DNA of 64,000 bases from Conchocele bisecta (lineage: Eukaryota > Mollusca > Bivalvia > Lucinida > Thyasiridae): contig CM055273.1 of the NCBI GenBank assembly GCA_029237695.1, forward strand, positions 57,215,968 through 57,279,967, given 5' to 3'. The notes under the pieces were generated by a model. It saw only the letters and a list, made by a program, of their open reading frames with translations, had not been told where the DNA came from and ran no database searches. The translations under genes were made by a program, and so were the position numbers. This document shows, one piece after another, positions 41,693 to 52,035 of this stretch (positions are counted from its first letter, which is position 1; the number at the start of each line of letters is the position of its first letter).

Positions 41693-42072
41693 TTTTTTAT
41701 TAATTCTTTGCCACGAAATAAAAATTCGTTCCCACGAAATAACAATTCGTTCCCTCAATTTAACAATTGTTTGCCACGAATTAACAACTCGTTCCCTAAA
41801 TTTAAGAATTCGTTCCCAGGAAAAAACAATTGTTGTTATTTCGTAGGAACAGAATTGTTATATCGTGGGAACGAATTGTTAATTGTTAATTCGAGGGAAT
41901 GAATTGTCAATTCGAGGGAACGAATTGTTATTTCGTGGGAGCGAATTGTTAATTCGTGGGGACGAATTGCCATATCGTGGGAACGAATTGTTAATTCGAG
42001 GGAACGAATTGTGAAATTGAGGGAACGAATTGTTATTTCGTGGTTATTTCATGTCCACTGCGGGGCTACGTA
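41646..42072. mobile_element. Family G foldback element, copy 2
   Basis: TACGGAGCCCCGC at the left, CACTGCGGGGCTACGTA at the right. Between them, units of the AACGAATTGTT 21-bp minisatellite lie in inverted halves: left-pointing at 41707-41815 and right-pointing at 41840-42044. Several units are decayed or shortened. Confidence 0.85.
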
Positions 42073-42214
42073 CAAAACACACGTAAGAAGCTGCTTGTTT
42101 CAGTCAACGAATTTAATTAATGTGACATTTGACCATCGACTGTAAAAAATGTAGCGTTTGAACTGTAGTTATCATTCAGTACTACACGTATACACTAATG
42201 TTTGTACATCACAT

Positions 42215-42523
42215 CAGTAGCCTATTTCATCAACATTGCAAAGTATACTTTACTAGCAAAGTATACTTTGAGGGAGTAATCATTTATTTTTCCTGAAATG
42301 CATTATTTCATATAGAACTAACAAATGCATATATTTCATGATTAAAAGTATGCAGAATTATTATACTGAATTTATTACATTATCACAGCCAAATTGGCTG
42401 TGATAATGTAATAAATTCAGTATAATAAAAATTAATAAATTTATCATAAAATTGAAAATTTCTCCCTCAAAGTATACTTTGCTACTAAAGTATACTTTGC
42501 AATGTTGATGAAATAGGCTACAG
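42215..42523. mobile_element. Family A MITE, copy 8
   Basis: CAGTAGCCTATTTCATCAAC to TTGATGAAATAGGCTACAG; central hairpin at about 42361-42425. Confidence 0.9.
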
Positions 42524-42741
42524 GTGCGACATCGCTGCAATTGACTTAAGCTGAGCCTGTACAACTACAATTAATTTTATTTAATAATTTGCTTTATAAC
42601 TTTCAGCGCATGTCTGAAATAAAACTGAGTGCCTTTAAAAATCAAATTAATCCATATTAGGAGACTGCATCCGCGCCGTCCGCGGCAGGAATTCCAAATT
42701 CGCCATACATAAATATGCTAGCTTTTGCGGATCTACCGTCC

Positions 42742-42984
42742 TTAACCCTTTCAGCCCTAAATAACTGAATTGGGCTATGATATGTTAATTAACGACCAAT
42801 ATAATCATCACAAAATTATTTGCAAACTAGTTTATTTATAAGAAGTGTATGTATTTCTAAAAAATATGCAACTTACTTGCAAAAAGTGCAGATCCTGATG
42901 AGACGGCTCGTTACAAGCCGTCTCATCTGGAACTACACTGTTTGCAAACATTGCTAAAGAGGTCTTTAGTGTTGAACGGGTTAA
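42742..42984 (+). mobile_element. Family F MITE, copy 5
   Basis: TTAACCCTTTCAGCCC to GTGTTGAACGGGTTAA, TTAA on both sides. The central hairpin is GACGGCTCGTTACAAGCC. Confidence 0.9.
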
Positions 42985-44036
42985 ACGGAATAACCACAAT
43001 TTCGTGAGACTCGACCACATGTGTCCATAACCAGTTCACGTAATATGAATAATCGGCAATTTACACATGGCGATGAAAAATGGCATTTTCTCGCTGATTG
43101 CAGTTTGATAACAAGTAACAAAACGCAGATTTCGACACATTTAGCGACATTAATGCTACGACACGGGCGATACGGGAGCGAATTCGTCCATTAGCGAACA
43201 CAAACATTGCATTACGAGTTTGATAGAGAACTGATTGATATTCAATATTGCACGGAATGTTTTCTCCACGCGATCTGACCCGCTAATGTTGGAGTAATGG
43301 TAGACTATGACCGCTACATGTCTCCAAATTCCCCTGATATCGTTTGATTATCACCCGTTGAATTATCGTGATGTGATTGCATAACGTGCCGAAGTATTGC
43401 ATGGATGCATATATTATTCTAATTTCCAATAACCTCCGAAGGAAGCACATTTAATACACATTGTTTTTATTTCACATTTGAGTTATCGTTTTTAAAATAC
43501 GGGATTTTTACCTTGAGATATTTGAAAATCCGATAAAGAAAATAGTTTCTTTAACGGATTTCCAAACATCTCGGAAAATAGATCCCGTAGTTCAATAATG
43601 ATAGTTGACTAAATTGTTGGACCATTTCGCCCACGTACCTATGTCCGACGCATGGCGAAAGTATGGTAAGGAAGGACTCATCGGAAAACGATAAATAAAA
43701 TACTTGTACGCGTGTGAAAATGTTAAATTAGACGCCGACAAATGGGACGTATTAGTTTTTGTGACCAATTTATATCCAGATCAGCCTGTGAATCCACACA
43801 GTTAAGAACTTTGCCAAAATTATCACAGTACTACATAATTATGCAAACATAAAGGCCACCCTCATACCGTCGGCTTAAGCGAAACTCAATATAAAAGCGA
43901 GGACACAAAACCACGGGTTAACCCACTTTCGACACTAACCCACTTTCGCGACTGTCGAAATGACAGGCGTGCACGACGATCACTAATGATCGGGAAAATA
44001 ATAACATCGCTGCAAGAACGCACGGGGACACCTTGT
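42985..44036. other. Non-coding stretch with one imperfect hairpin
   Basis: Inverted repeat at 43499-43589 (ACGGGATTTTTACC facing GGAAAATAGATCCCGT, GAAAATCCGATAAAG facing CTTTAACGGATTTCC). AACCCACTTTCG is repeated at 43920 and 43937. No gene recognised. Confidence 0.5.
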
Positions 44037-44040
44037 AAAA

Positions 44041-44250
44041 CCGACACACTGCATCACTACTTCGACGAAACCGACACACTGCATCACTACTTCGACGAAA
44101 CCGACACACTGCATCACTACTTCGGCGAAACAGACACACTGCATCACTACTTCGGCGAAACAGACACACTGCATCACTACTTCGGCGAAACAGACATACT
44201 GCATCACTACTTCGGCGAAACAGACACACTGCATCACTACTTCGGCGAAT
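44041..44250 (+). repeat. 30-bp minisatellite, seven exact-length units
   Basis: Seven consecutive 30-bp units of the form CCGACACACTGCATCACTAC then TTCGACGAAA, with C/A and A/G variants (ACAGACACAC, TTCGGCGAAA). Because 30 is divisible by three, one frame on the plus strand and two on the minus strand stay open, giving open frames of up to 155 codons. No start context, domain or homologue is recognised, so I treat the frames as artefacts of the repeat. Confidence 0.9.
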
Positions 44251-44279
44251 CGAACTCCAAACGTACACCACCGCCTGCG

Positions 44280-44520
44280 CTAATCTTCCCGATATTTTTC
44301 AATTTCCTTATTTCAAAATACTTGAATATTGTACTTGAAATCAAGTGGCTTGATTGGCTGAGGCTGAGCTGTGCTACAGTTCAGACTAAAAAACTGCTTG
44401 ATTGCGTTAATCTTGCCAATATTTGTAAATTTCATTATTTTCATAATACTTGAATATTGTGCTTTAAATCAAGCAGCTTGATTAGCTGAACCTGAGCTGT
44501 GCCACAGCTCATGCTCAGAC
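44280..44520 (+). repeat. Family Y direct duplication
   Basis: TACTTGAATATTGT, AAATCAAG(C/T)(A/G)GCTTGATT and CTGAGCTGTGC occur at about 44320-44395 and again at 44443-44515. The GCTTGATTGGCTGAG word links this to the hairpin at 24187. Confidence 0.7.
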
Positions 44521-44650
44521 AATGCTTTATGGAGAGCTGGTATTGCAATAGATGTCCGAAAACATTGACACTCTGGGCAAGATTAAAGCAGGCCGCGGTG
44601 TACGTGAAACAATTCTAACACCTGAAACATAGTCTAGAAGTTGGCATTGT

Positions 44651-44880
44651 TACGGAGCCCAGCGGGGGACATGGATTTTTTTATTAATTCGTTCCCATGA
44701 ATCAACAATTCATTCCCACGAAATAACAAATTGGTATTTCGTGGGAATGAATTGTTAAATTGAGGGAACGAATTGTTAATTCGTGGGAACAAATTGTTCA
44801 TTCGTGGGAACGAATTGTTACTTCGTGAGAACGAATTAATAAAAAAAAGAAAATTCTACGTCCCCTGCAGGGGCTCAGTA
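44651..44880. mobile_element. Family G foldback element, copy 3
   Basis: TACGGAGCCCAGCGGGGGAC to GTCCCCTGCAGGGGCTCAGTA. The interior has two left-pointing and about five right-pointing 21-bp units. It is the shortest G copy. Confidence 0.85.
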
Positions 44881-45371
44881 CATTGTAGTTCACTAGGATT
44901 AATCTTTTTTTTTGATGATAGAAAAGTTTGTTTTTACTTATTTTACGGACAGCCAAGTCAATCATGTAACTGACTGCCCCAATTATGACCGTGTTTACAC
45001 TATCGACGTAAAACATTAGCGCGTCACCAATGTTACACTGATTGTGTTTTATTTAACGTCATTGCGGTTCATTTGTTGCCGTATGATCAATTATGTGTCA
45101 ATTAACGAGTCACGTGGCATTAACTTTCGGGACGTGCGCCTGTCTCAGTTGACTCTCATCCGTAGAAGAAGCATCGTTAACATTTGACGGGGTTAGTGGA
45201 AGTGCAAGATGGGGGCGGAGTTTTTATGGACTTTTATGTCCCTTTTTTCTCATGTTTACGGAGTTATTTGTGAAAGCCTTGGCCATCCAGTTCGACAGCA
45301 CCTATTATGCGTGCGTACGTACTCGAGAATATCCATGCCACTCGTTTGCCTTGACCCACATGTACTGTATA
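44881..45371. other. Non-coding stretch, nothing recognised
   Basis: No family match or supported gene. Confidence 0.45.
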
Positions 45372-45595
45372 CAGTGGAATCTCTCTAAACCGGACACCCT
45401 GGGACCTGGGGACTCCCAGGGTGTCCGGTTTAGAGAGGTTCCAATGTAATTCGGAAATACGAGTATTTCAATGCATGTTTTTTTGTGCGTTGCAATCATG
45501 AACAGGCAGTAACATCAGATATAAACGGTCAGGGAAATCAATCAAATTTGACAAACAAATGTAGTCTCGGTGTCCGGTTTAGAGAGGTTCCACTG
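45372..45595. mobile_element. Family C MITE, copy 8
   Basis: CAGTGGAATCTCTCTAAACC starts an inner hairpin ending near 45450, then a ~110-bp spacer, then GTGTCCGGTTTAGAGAGG and TTCCACTG. TA precedes the left end. Confidence 0.9.
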
Positions 45596-45970
45596 ATAGT
45601 TGATTCCAAATATGGTTGCCTTTAATCACGACTAAGCGGAGAAATTAATGGTCTACATTTCATCAATTTGCTATAATTGCAGTACCCAAGCGTGTACTCA
45701 AATACTGTTATATATTTTGAAGTGGCTGCGTCTCAGATGGTACTTCAGAAGATGTATTCACATAAACAGTCGAGATATGTCAATGAATGTTGTACGAATA
45801 CATTGTCACTGGTCATAAGCAAGCGTTTGCAGGCTAATTATCGCATAGCTGCAGCTTGAAACTTTAAAAAAAGCCTAATTACAATATGGTTTCAGCATTG
45901 CACACTTTTATATAATCACCACAAACACTGTAATACCTTAACAAATAACACACGATGTACGTGTGTAAGG
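45596..45970. other. Non-coding stretch, nothing recognised
   Basis: CACTGTAATACCTTAACAAA and CACACGATGTACG near 45928-45961 recur near 48742-48769, so a small unnamed repeat is present. No gene. Confidence 0.45.
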
Positions 45971-46160
45971 CCGCTTAGTGTTCATCAACCCCTATTGTTC
46001 ACGGACGCATTTAAGCCGAGCAAATAACTTATCCATTTTACGGAGGTGAACACTAGGAGTTGACGTATCAACCCCTAGTGTTCACCTCCGTAAAATGGCT
46101 AAGTTATTTGCTCGGCTTAAATGCGTCCGTGAACAATAGGGGTTGATGAACACTAAGCGG
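45971..46160. repeat. 190-bp near-perfect palindrome
   Basis: Arms start CCGCTTAGTGTTCATCAACC and run through CCTATTGTTCACGGACGC and GAGCAAATAACTT to the centre GTTGACGTATCAAC. I see only a few mismatches in 95-bp arms. The outermost and innermost parts are related (GTGTTCA(T/C)CAACCCCTA and its inverse), so each arm is itself foldback-like. No flanking duplication was seen. Confidence 0.9.
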
Positions 46161-46414
46161 TGCTACATACGCGTATGATATTTACAAGCACAAAATAATC
46201 GAATTTAACCGTGCGAGAACTGAATATTATTGCAGCCGCTGACATAGTCGATGATGTAGTCGATGACGTAGTGTTCAGTGAAAACAAGTTTGCCATATGA
46301 CAGCATCCGAGGAAAATATTTATGTTTGTAACGCTAGTTATTTTTTCAAGAATAATAACTTTATATTGTTTTTATCTTTACTTTTTTTTCAGTTCACCTA
46401 CACATGTAGAGTCC

Positions 46415-46763
46415 TATATCTGTTTAGAAAACCGATACAAATATACTGTGAAACGCTCTTTATCCCGTTAACACAGTGCCTATGTGCCGTGAAACACGGT
46501 GCTGTGAAACAGTTTTGATATCCTGTCAATACGACCTAATCACTGCGTATGAATATGTGCGGTGACTGGAGTTATTGTTGTGCATTTTAAAGCCATTTGT
46601 AGGTGTTGACGGGATAAATAGAATAGTAGGTTAGTAAGTTAATATGCAGAGCCTCGCCCATCCCGTTTCCTAAGCCTTGCCAGATAGTTTTCTCATTCAC
46701 GGCACTAACCTACTATTCTCTGTATATCTGTTTAGAAAACCGATCTACTGTGAAACGCTCTTT
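46415..46763 (+). repeat. ~40-bp direct repeats flanking B element
   Basis: TATCTGTTTAGAAAACCGAT followed by ACTGTGAAACGCTCTTT lies at 46417-46460 on the left of the B copy and at 46725-46763 on the right. The left copy has six extra bases (ACAAAT-type) in the middle. Confidence 0.9.
46462..46722 (+). mobile_element. Family B element, copy 7
   Basis: ATCCCGTTAACACAGTGCC to CTACTATTCTCTG. Internal GTGTTGACGGGAT near 46604-46617. Most of the hairpin's left arm is deleted (goes from AGGTTAGTAAG to CAGAGCCTCGCCC). Confidence 0.9.
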
Positions 46764-47000
46764 TACCAACTGATTGGTTCGCTTTTCATCCACATCTGAA
46801 ACACAGAACCTATAGGTTCATTTTCGGCGATATAAAATGATTTTCACTGACTGGCTGGTGCATTTAAGTGGTACACGAATATGAGACACACACGAATTGC
46901 GGAACCGTCTAGCCCTTGCAATACAATGGCGACTGTTGACTCCGGAAGTGATATCATGTTGCCGTAAAGTGGCTATCAGCATTCAGAGCGAGATGTCGAC
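46764..47000. other. Non-coding stretch, nothing recognised
   Basis: Short spacer between the B flank and the 27-bp array; no signal seen. Confidence 0.4.
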
Positions 47001-47213
47001 TGTGAAGGTCAGTGTCTGTGACGGGGTTGTGAAGGTCAGTGTCTGTGACGGGGTTGTGAAGGTCAGTGTCTGTGACGGGGTTGTGTGTCTGTGACGGGGT
47101 TGTGAAGGTCAGTGTCTGTGACGGGGTTGTGAAGGTCAGTGTCTGTGACGGGGTTGTGAAGGTCAGTGTCTGTGACGGGGTTGTGAAGGTCAGTGTCTGT
47201 GACGCGGTTGTGA
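47001..47213 (+). repeat. 27-bp minisatellite, about eight units
   Basis: Units TGTGAAGGTCAGTGTCTGTG with ACGGGGT repeat in register; one unit near 47082 is truncated to TGTCTGTGACGGGGT. Length divisible by three explains the overlapping open frames. Confidence 0.95.
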
Positions 47214-47221
47214 TGGTGAAA

Positions 47222-47890
47222 TAACTGAGACACGTCATGTGATTGTGTACCTACAGTAACTGTCTGTTCCACGTTTTGCTGCCGACGAACTTTTGGCTAT
47301 TAAACACATTAAATCTAAAAAAGATTTAAAAGTAAGTACTTTTTCATCAATAACAAGTCACCCTCCCCCCAAAAAAAAGTTATTTGATGAAATTCCATCA
47401 AATATTGATTTTATTGCGAAAAAACTATTTTCCTATGGAAATTTAATATGGGGGCTAAAAATAGTTTTTGTTTAAATATTTTTTTAAACATCATTTTCAA
47501 GCTATCTCGCCAGGCTTCGGAGTCAATTTCCAATTTCCTTCAGGATAAAAAAACGAAAAGTTTTGGAAATTGAATCCCCATGTTAAATTCCCATAGGAAA
47601 ATCTTTTTTTCGCAATAAAATCAATATTTGATGGAATTTTTGGGGAGGGTGACTTACTTTTACATATTTCTTAGATTTTTTGTGCTTAATGGCCAAATTT
47701 TCGTCGTCAGCAAAACGTGGAACAGACAGTAAGAATATGCGTATTATTCCATGAACATAGTTACAAACTTTACGATAGTTTCCGTTAACGAAATTCCAAT
47801 CGCAAATGATATGAACAAATCGTCATCTTTCGATGTCGTTTACAGGAAATATGACCGTTTCTGTAAATATATTTCATGACAACTCGCACG
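47222..47890. mobile_element. Family L element interrupted by J5
   Basis: Left L end TGAGACACGTCATGTGATTG and GTGTACCTAC at 47226-47253; then J5; then L-like TTACAAACTTTACGATAG, TTTACAGGAAATATGACC and AATATATTTCATGACAAC to 47882. The L halves fit together around J5. Confidence 0.6.
47259..47730. mobile_element. Family J MITE, copy 5, complete
   Basis: Long inverted ends: ACTGTCTGTTCCACGTTTTG to CAAAACGTGGAACAGACAGT, then GCTGCCGACGAA and its mirror, TTATTTGATGAAATTCC and its mirror. The centre near 47500 is less symmetric. It shows the full J architecture. Confidence 0.85.
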
Positions 47891-47959
47891 TGTTCTCATT
47901 TACATATTAAGTCGAGGAATTCCATGCTCAGCTGACTTGGCAGTATCTGGAGAGAAAAA

Positions 47960-48316
47960 ACACTATAGGAATGAATGCCCTTTTTGTGGAATTTATCGGG
48001 GTATAAACTTGGAAAAGTCGCGACGAAGACCGGAAGGCCTCGTCCAGTATTCCCGCGACTTTTCCAAGTTTATATCCCCGATAAATTCCGCAAAAATGCC
48101 ATTCATTCCTTATAATTCCAGCATTTTAAATACATTAATAAAGAAAATGTGTTTATTTTCCGTTTTCTTAAGAATTATTTTAACTGCGCCTCACGGTTAC
48201 GGAAAGTAGTTCGGCGTCGGAGTTTACTGGGATATAAATTTTGGACAGAGACTTGGTACGGGCCAATCAAATGTTAGGGAATTGTGTAAATATTTTTGTG
48301 CTGGAATTATTACAGT
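47960..48316 (+). mobile_element. Family N element, copy 2
   Basis: Hairpin at 47967-48110 (AGGAATGAATGCCC, ACTTGGAAAAGTCGCGACG and their mirrors), then the tail GCGCCTCACGGTTACGG, TCAAATGTTAGGGAATTG, GTGCTGGAATTATTACAGTG. Reverse complement of N1. Confidence 0.8.
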
Positions 48317-48491
48317 GTAGTAGTGACGCAATTCTTTCTCAGATTTATCAAAACGCCCACAAGCAGTGACGTAATTCCTCATGTTACCACTGACTACCGC
48401 TTCACTTCAGATCAGAGAAAAAGATCAGCTAGTTTGAAATGCTTCAAACGCTTCATTACAAGATATGGTCAGCATTGCATCCATATAATTG

Positions 48492-48724
48492 TACGGAAGC
48501 CCATTAGGGCCACTTCAATTTTTTTTAATTTCCATTTATTCAAGATGTTTTCTTGAATTTTCAAGTTCTTTTCTTGAATTTTCAAGATCTTTTCTTGAAT
48601 TTTCAAGAAAAGATCTTGAAAAAAAGAACTTGAAAATTCAAGAAAACAATTTGAAAATTCAAGAAAAGATCTCGAAAATTCAAGAAAAGATAAACAAGTG
48701 AAGTGGCCCTAATGGGCTTCCGTA
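48492..48724. mobile_element. Family G-like foldback element, copy 4
   Basis: Perfect ends TACGGAAGCCCATTAGGGCC and GGCCCTAATGGGCTTCCGTA. The interior is a 21-bp minisatellite of TTTTCTTGAATTTTCAAGAT type units, left-pointing to about 48606 and then inverted. TAATTG lies directly outside both ends, a likely 6-bp target duplication. Sequence differs from G1-G3 but the end words and the 21-bp foldback plan are shared. Confidence 0.85.
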
Positions 48725-48902
48725 TAATTGCCATATTAACACTGTAATACCTTAACACACGATGTACGCGCAAGGTCATAAAATGACCGCATGGTCCATA
48801 GACGGAAGGTGAACAAAATATACTCTGATCAGACTGTGCAGGCCACGCTGCCCGCAAACTTCGTAAAGTCTGGACATCCATGTCCGAGCATGCCAATATA
48901 GG
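48725..48902. other. Short unassigned stretch
   Basis: Starts with the small unnamed repeat CACTGTAATACCTTAACA also at 45928, then unique sequence. Confidence 0.45.
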
Positions 48903-49148
48903 ACAGTGGCGGGAGAAATGAGGCTTATGGGATTTGTGACCGATGTAGCTCCTGATCAAATAGCATACTCATGTAGCCTGATAACGAATTTGGCATCATC
49001 CTGCTTATTCGAACCACGGCGTGTGTTTCATTCATGGAATGGCCAACAGTGCAGATCCTGTTCAGACTGTGCGGATGCACAGGCTGATCTGGATCTACAC
49101 TAGTTGCAAAACCCATAAGCCACATTTCTCCAGTCACAGCCACATATA
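48903..49148. mobile_element. Family I MITE, copy 4
   Basis: CGGGAGAAATGAGGCTTATG and CATAAGCCACATTTCTCCAG as inverted ends; inner GATCCTGTTCAGACTGTGCG facing GCACAGGCTGATCTGGATC. Confidence 0.85.
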
Positions 49149-49199
49149 GTATACAAATTCACATGCTGCTTTATTTTTTTGTCAAATACTATAGTGGTA

Positions 49200-49412
49200 C
49201 AGTGGAACCTCTCCAAACCGGACACCCTGGGAGGTTCCCAGGGTGTCCGGTTTGGAGATGTTCCACTGTAAATAAGACATGTTAGCGCTTCTCGGCACAT
49301 TCTAGTGCTTTGCAATCATGAAAAGTCATTGTAATCAGAGATACATAACAGCGAAACACATGTACGTTAAACATCCATATTTACCCGAGTGTCAGGTTTA
49401 GAGGTGTCTAAC
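49200..49412. mobile_element. Family C MITE, copy 9
   Basis: CAGTGGAACCTCTCCAAACC hairpin to 49268, spacer, then the decayed outer repeat GTGTCAGGTTTAGAGGTG. Same polarity as C8. Confidence 0.85.
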
Positions 49413-49516
49413 GCCATCCAACATCGGCGTAGGCGAAACCCATTTGTAACAGGCGGACGCAATGAATACGAAAATAAGAACAATACACATCATTTAATTC
49501 GAAATGGCAGCCGACT

Positions 49517-49578
49517 GGGACAATTTATTCCGTGATCGTGGTTCAGTACGAACCACGATCAAGGAATAAATTGTACCC
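49517..49578. repeat. Hairpin with a third arm
   Basis: GGGACAATTTATTCCGTGAT with CGTGGTTC faces its complement; a further copy of CTTGATCGTGGTTCAG lies at 49579-49594. This could be a decayed element with internal duplication. Confidence 0.7.
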
Positions 49579-49765
49579 CTTGATCGTGGTTCAGCACCAA
49601 GGAATAAAGTGTTCCAGTGGAGGCTCATATACGAACGGCCGTAGATTTGACGATAGAGTCCATACGACTGGGTTGTAGGAGGAAAACATACACGTACGAG
49701 ATATAAATCAGGCGAAGCCACACACCGTCTAGATATTAGCGTTGCCCGGATGTGTATTCGTATTT

Positions 49766-50026
49766 ATCCCGTCAACACAGTGTGTATGTGCCGTGAAACA
49801 CGGTGCCGTGAAACATTTTTGATATCCAGTCAATACCATTTTTGCATTTTACAGCCATTTGTAGGTGTTGACGGGATAAATAGAATAGTAGGTTAGTGCC
49901 GTGAATGGGAAACAATATCTGGCGCGGCACGGAAACGGGATGTGCTCGGCAGAGCCTCGCCCATCCCGTTTCCTGAGCCTTGCCAGATATTTTTTCCCAT
50001 TCACGGCACTAACCTACTATTCTCTA
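49766..50026 (+). mobile_element. Family B element, copy 8, short form
   Basis: ATCCCGTCAACACAGTGTG to CTACTATTCTCTA with a complete terminal hairpin (GGCACGGAAACGGGATGTGC). An internal deletion joins CCAGTCAATAC to CATTTTTGCATTTTAC; the same deletion is present in copy 9 (52036-52375). Confidence 0.9.
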
Positions 50027-51500
50027 TGTACGACATTGTCTTTTAAACAGCTGCCCGCTGACGGAATTCTTCAGTGGTCAGCTGGCGGTTATGCAAAGCG
50101 GCAACTCGTCGGCCCGAAATATCGTAATATATATTGGCCCGATAACGGCCCGCTGTCATTTTTGTTGTAGGCACTATTGGGCCGCTATCTAAGCCGCCGC
50201 CATGTGTTCTGCTACCAATCCAAGGCTTCGCGGTTAAACTCCTGGTCCGTTAATTTCTCCCGTCATTCTACTGGTTCTTACGGTGCAGGTTTTGCGTGCG
50301 CACGTGATATAATTTATTTTCGACGTCCATGCGTGCGCACGCAGAACTTTTGCGTGAAACCTGTCACGTGCGCATGCAAAACCTATCGCATTAGCACGCA
50401 TCGCGTATCGAGTGCGCACGCGGAACTGATTTGCGTGAAACCTATTGCGTGTGCAGGTGAAACAGTTTTGCATGAAACTTATCGCGTGCGAACGCAAAAC
50501 AAAACATATGTCTATGTCCTCTCTGTGGTTCTTCACAGTAAAGTAGAGTCTTACCACCTATTATTGCTGTGAATTTTGGAAAATCAGCAAACTGATTAAT
50601 TCTAATCCCACTGTGTTGATGTGCAGGAATGTCAGCAGTTGTAATATAATACATAGATGGCGGGCCGCTGGTGGGCCCTCAGTGGGCCGCTAGGCCGTGT
50701 GGACTGTAAATCGTCAAGACATCATTTTGCATCTTCCGGAACGATCAAATTGACAATAATTTCTGAAAAAAGTAACGTAAGTCATTTAAATATTAGCTAT
50801 ATGTGGCATGTTCAATTCGAATTTAAAATTACTAGATTTCATGCCTGGTCACGAAATCTGATGACAACTGTTAATTCTTTTGTAATTGTTTTTCTGAGCC
50901 GTGCATCGCTACACTGCTGTTCACTGAAAACGCATTACAAACAGCAATTCACAGCAGATCTTACCCAAACGTTAGAGTTTCTCTTATTTGGTCAGTAAGT
51001 TGTGATTTATTGTTTACATTGCCCTTCTCGAGTTCAAATCCACCGCGAATTTTCAAGTTCTGCGCATACGTCGCGTTTTTAAAATCACATGATAACTTCC
51101 ATTGTAGATACAAATCAGAATCAGTAATTATTTGCTAAATGTAACTACTTTATTAACATATAAATTTAATTTAGTATCGCATTAAAAATAAACACACACA
51201 AAAAAGAAATTATATAATATTTTCTTTTCAAGGTAGATAATGGATCATTCTACAAAATTAGGTAGACAATCCAGTGCATAGTGGCCGACTAGCGGGCCGC
51301 TGTATAAAATAAAAAGATATAAAAATATATATTATAAGCAAGAAAATCGTTTTCAAACAATAACTGTGTCCAAAATATACAATTGTATATTATATTTATG
51401 GAAGCGCATAGATGGCGGGCCGCTGGTGGGCCGTCAGTGTGCCGCTATGCCGCATATATGCCCACCTAGTGCTGCCAACGGCCCGTTATAGGTGTGCTGA
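50027..51500. repeat. GGGCCGC-rich repeat region
   Basis: AGATGGCGGGCCGCTGGTGG followed by CAGTG(G/T)GCCGCTA occurs at 50655-50694 and 51410-51452; GCGGGCCGCTGT at 51293; CGGCCCGCTGTC at 50145 and ACGGCCCGTTATAG at 51479. These GGCCCGC words punctuate ~1.4 kb of AT-rich sequence. A 113-codon open frame at 50657-50998 has no recognised domain. Confidence 0.5.
50283..50500. repeat. Degenerate GTGCGCACG array
   Basis: Words such as TTTTGCGTGCGCACGTGAT, GCGTGCGCACGCAGAAC, CACGTGCGCATGCAAAACC and TGCGTGAAACCTATTGCGTG recur at irregular ~16-30 bp spacing in both orientations. Several are alternating purine-pyrimidine. Confidence 0.7.
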
Positions 51501-52035
51501 CTGGGATATAGAAACATAAGACACTTAATATATATGCTCTCATATTTACGTAGACAAGGTTTTCCCAAACTTTTGATCCATGTACAGTAATGGTAATACG
51601 GTTAAATGGATTACATGTAGTAGCAATAATTGACTAATATTGTAACACAATTAAGATAGATGATGTAGCAGATATTGAAAATGTGGGTCTTTGCTTATGG
51701 CTAGGAAATTACATATGTTTTACTGTGTCATATACTTCGAAATGAGGTCATCGCCAGGGAAAGTCTCACGCACGAACCTATCGAGGAAACTAGCTAGCTA
51801 CACAACCCACTAAAATATCAGGAGATATGCGTCATTTGGACATACACTGTACGTCTAATATTGGTCACGTCGCTGACGACGCTGATGCAAGAATTGTGGC
51901 AGACATCTCTCACATTAAACTAAAGTAGGTGAGACAAAAACCGTGTTTAGCCAGAGCTGCGGGTGTTTATCTTGGTTACATTGCATTCAGTACTATATAA
52001 TTATCTGCGTTTGATGGTAATAATAAGAAGATATA
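51501..52035. other. Non-coding stretch, nothing recognised
   Basis: AT-rich, no family match, no supported gene. Confidence 0.45.

Noticed and set aside
43918..44453. Overlapping open frames of up to 155 codons on both strands
   Set aside because: Produced by seven 30-bp repeats; no independent coding evidence on either strand.
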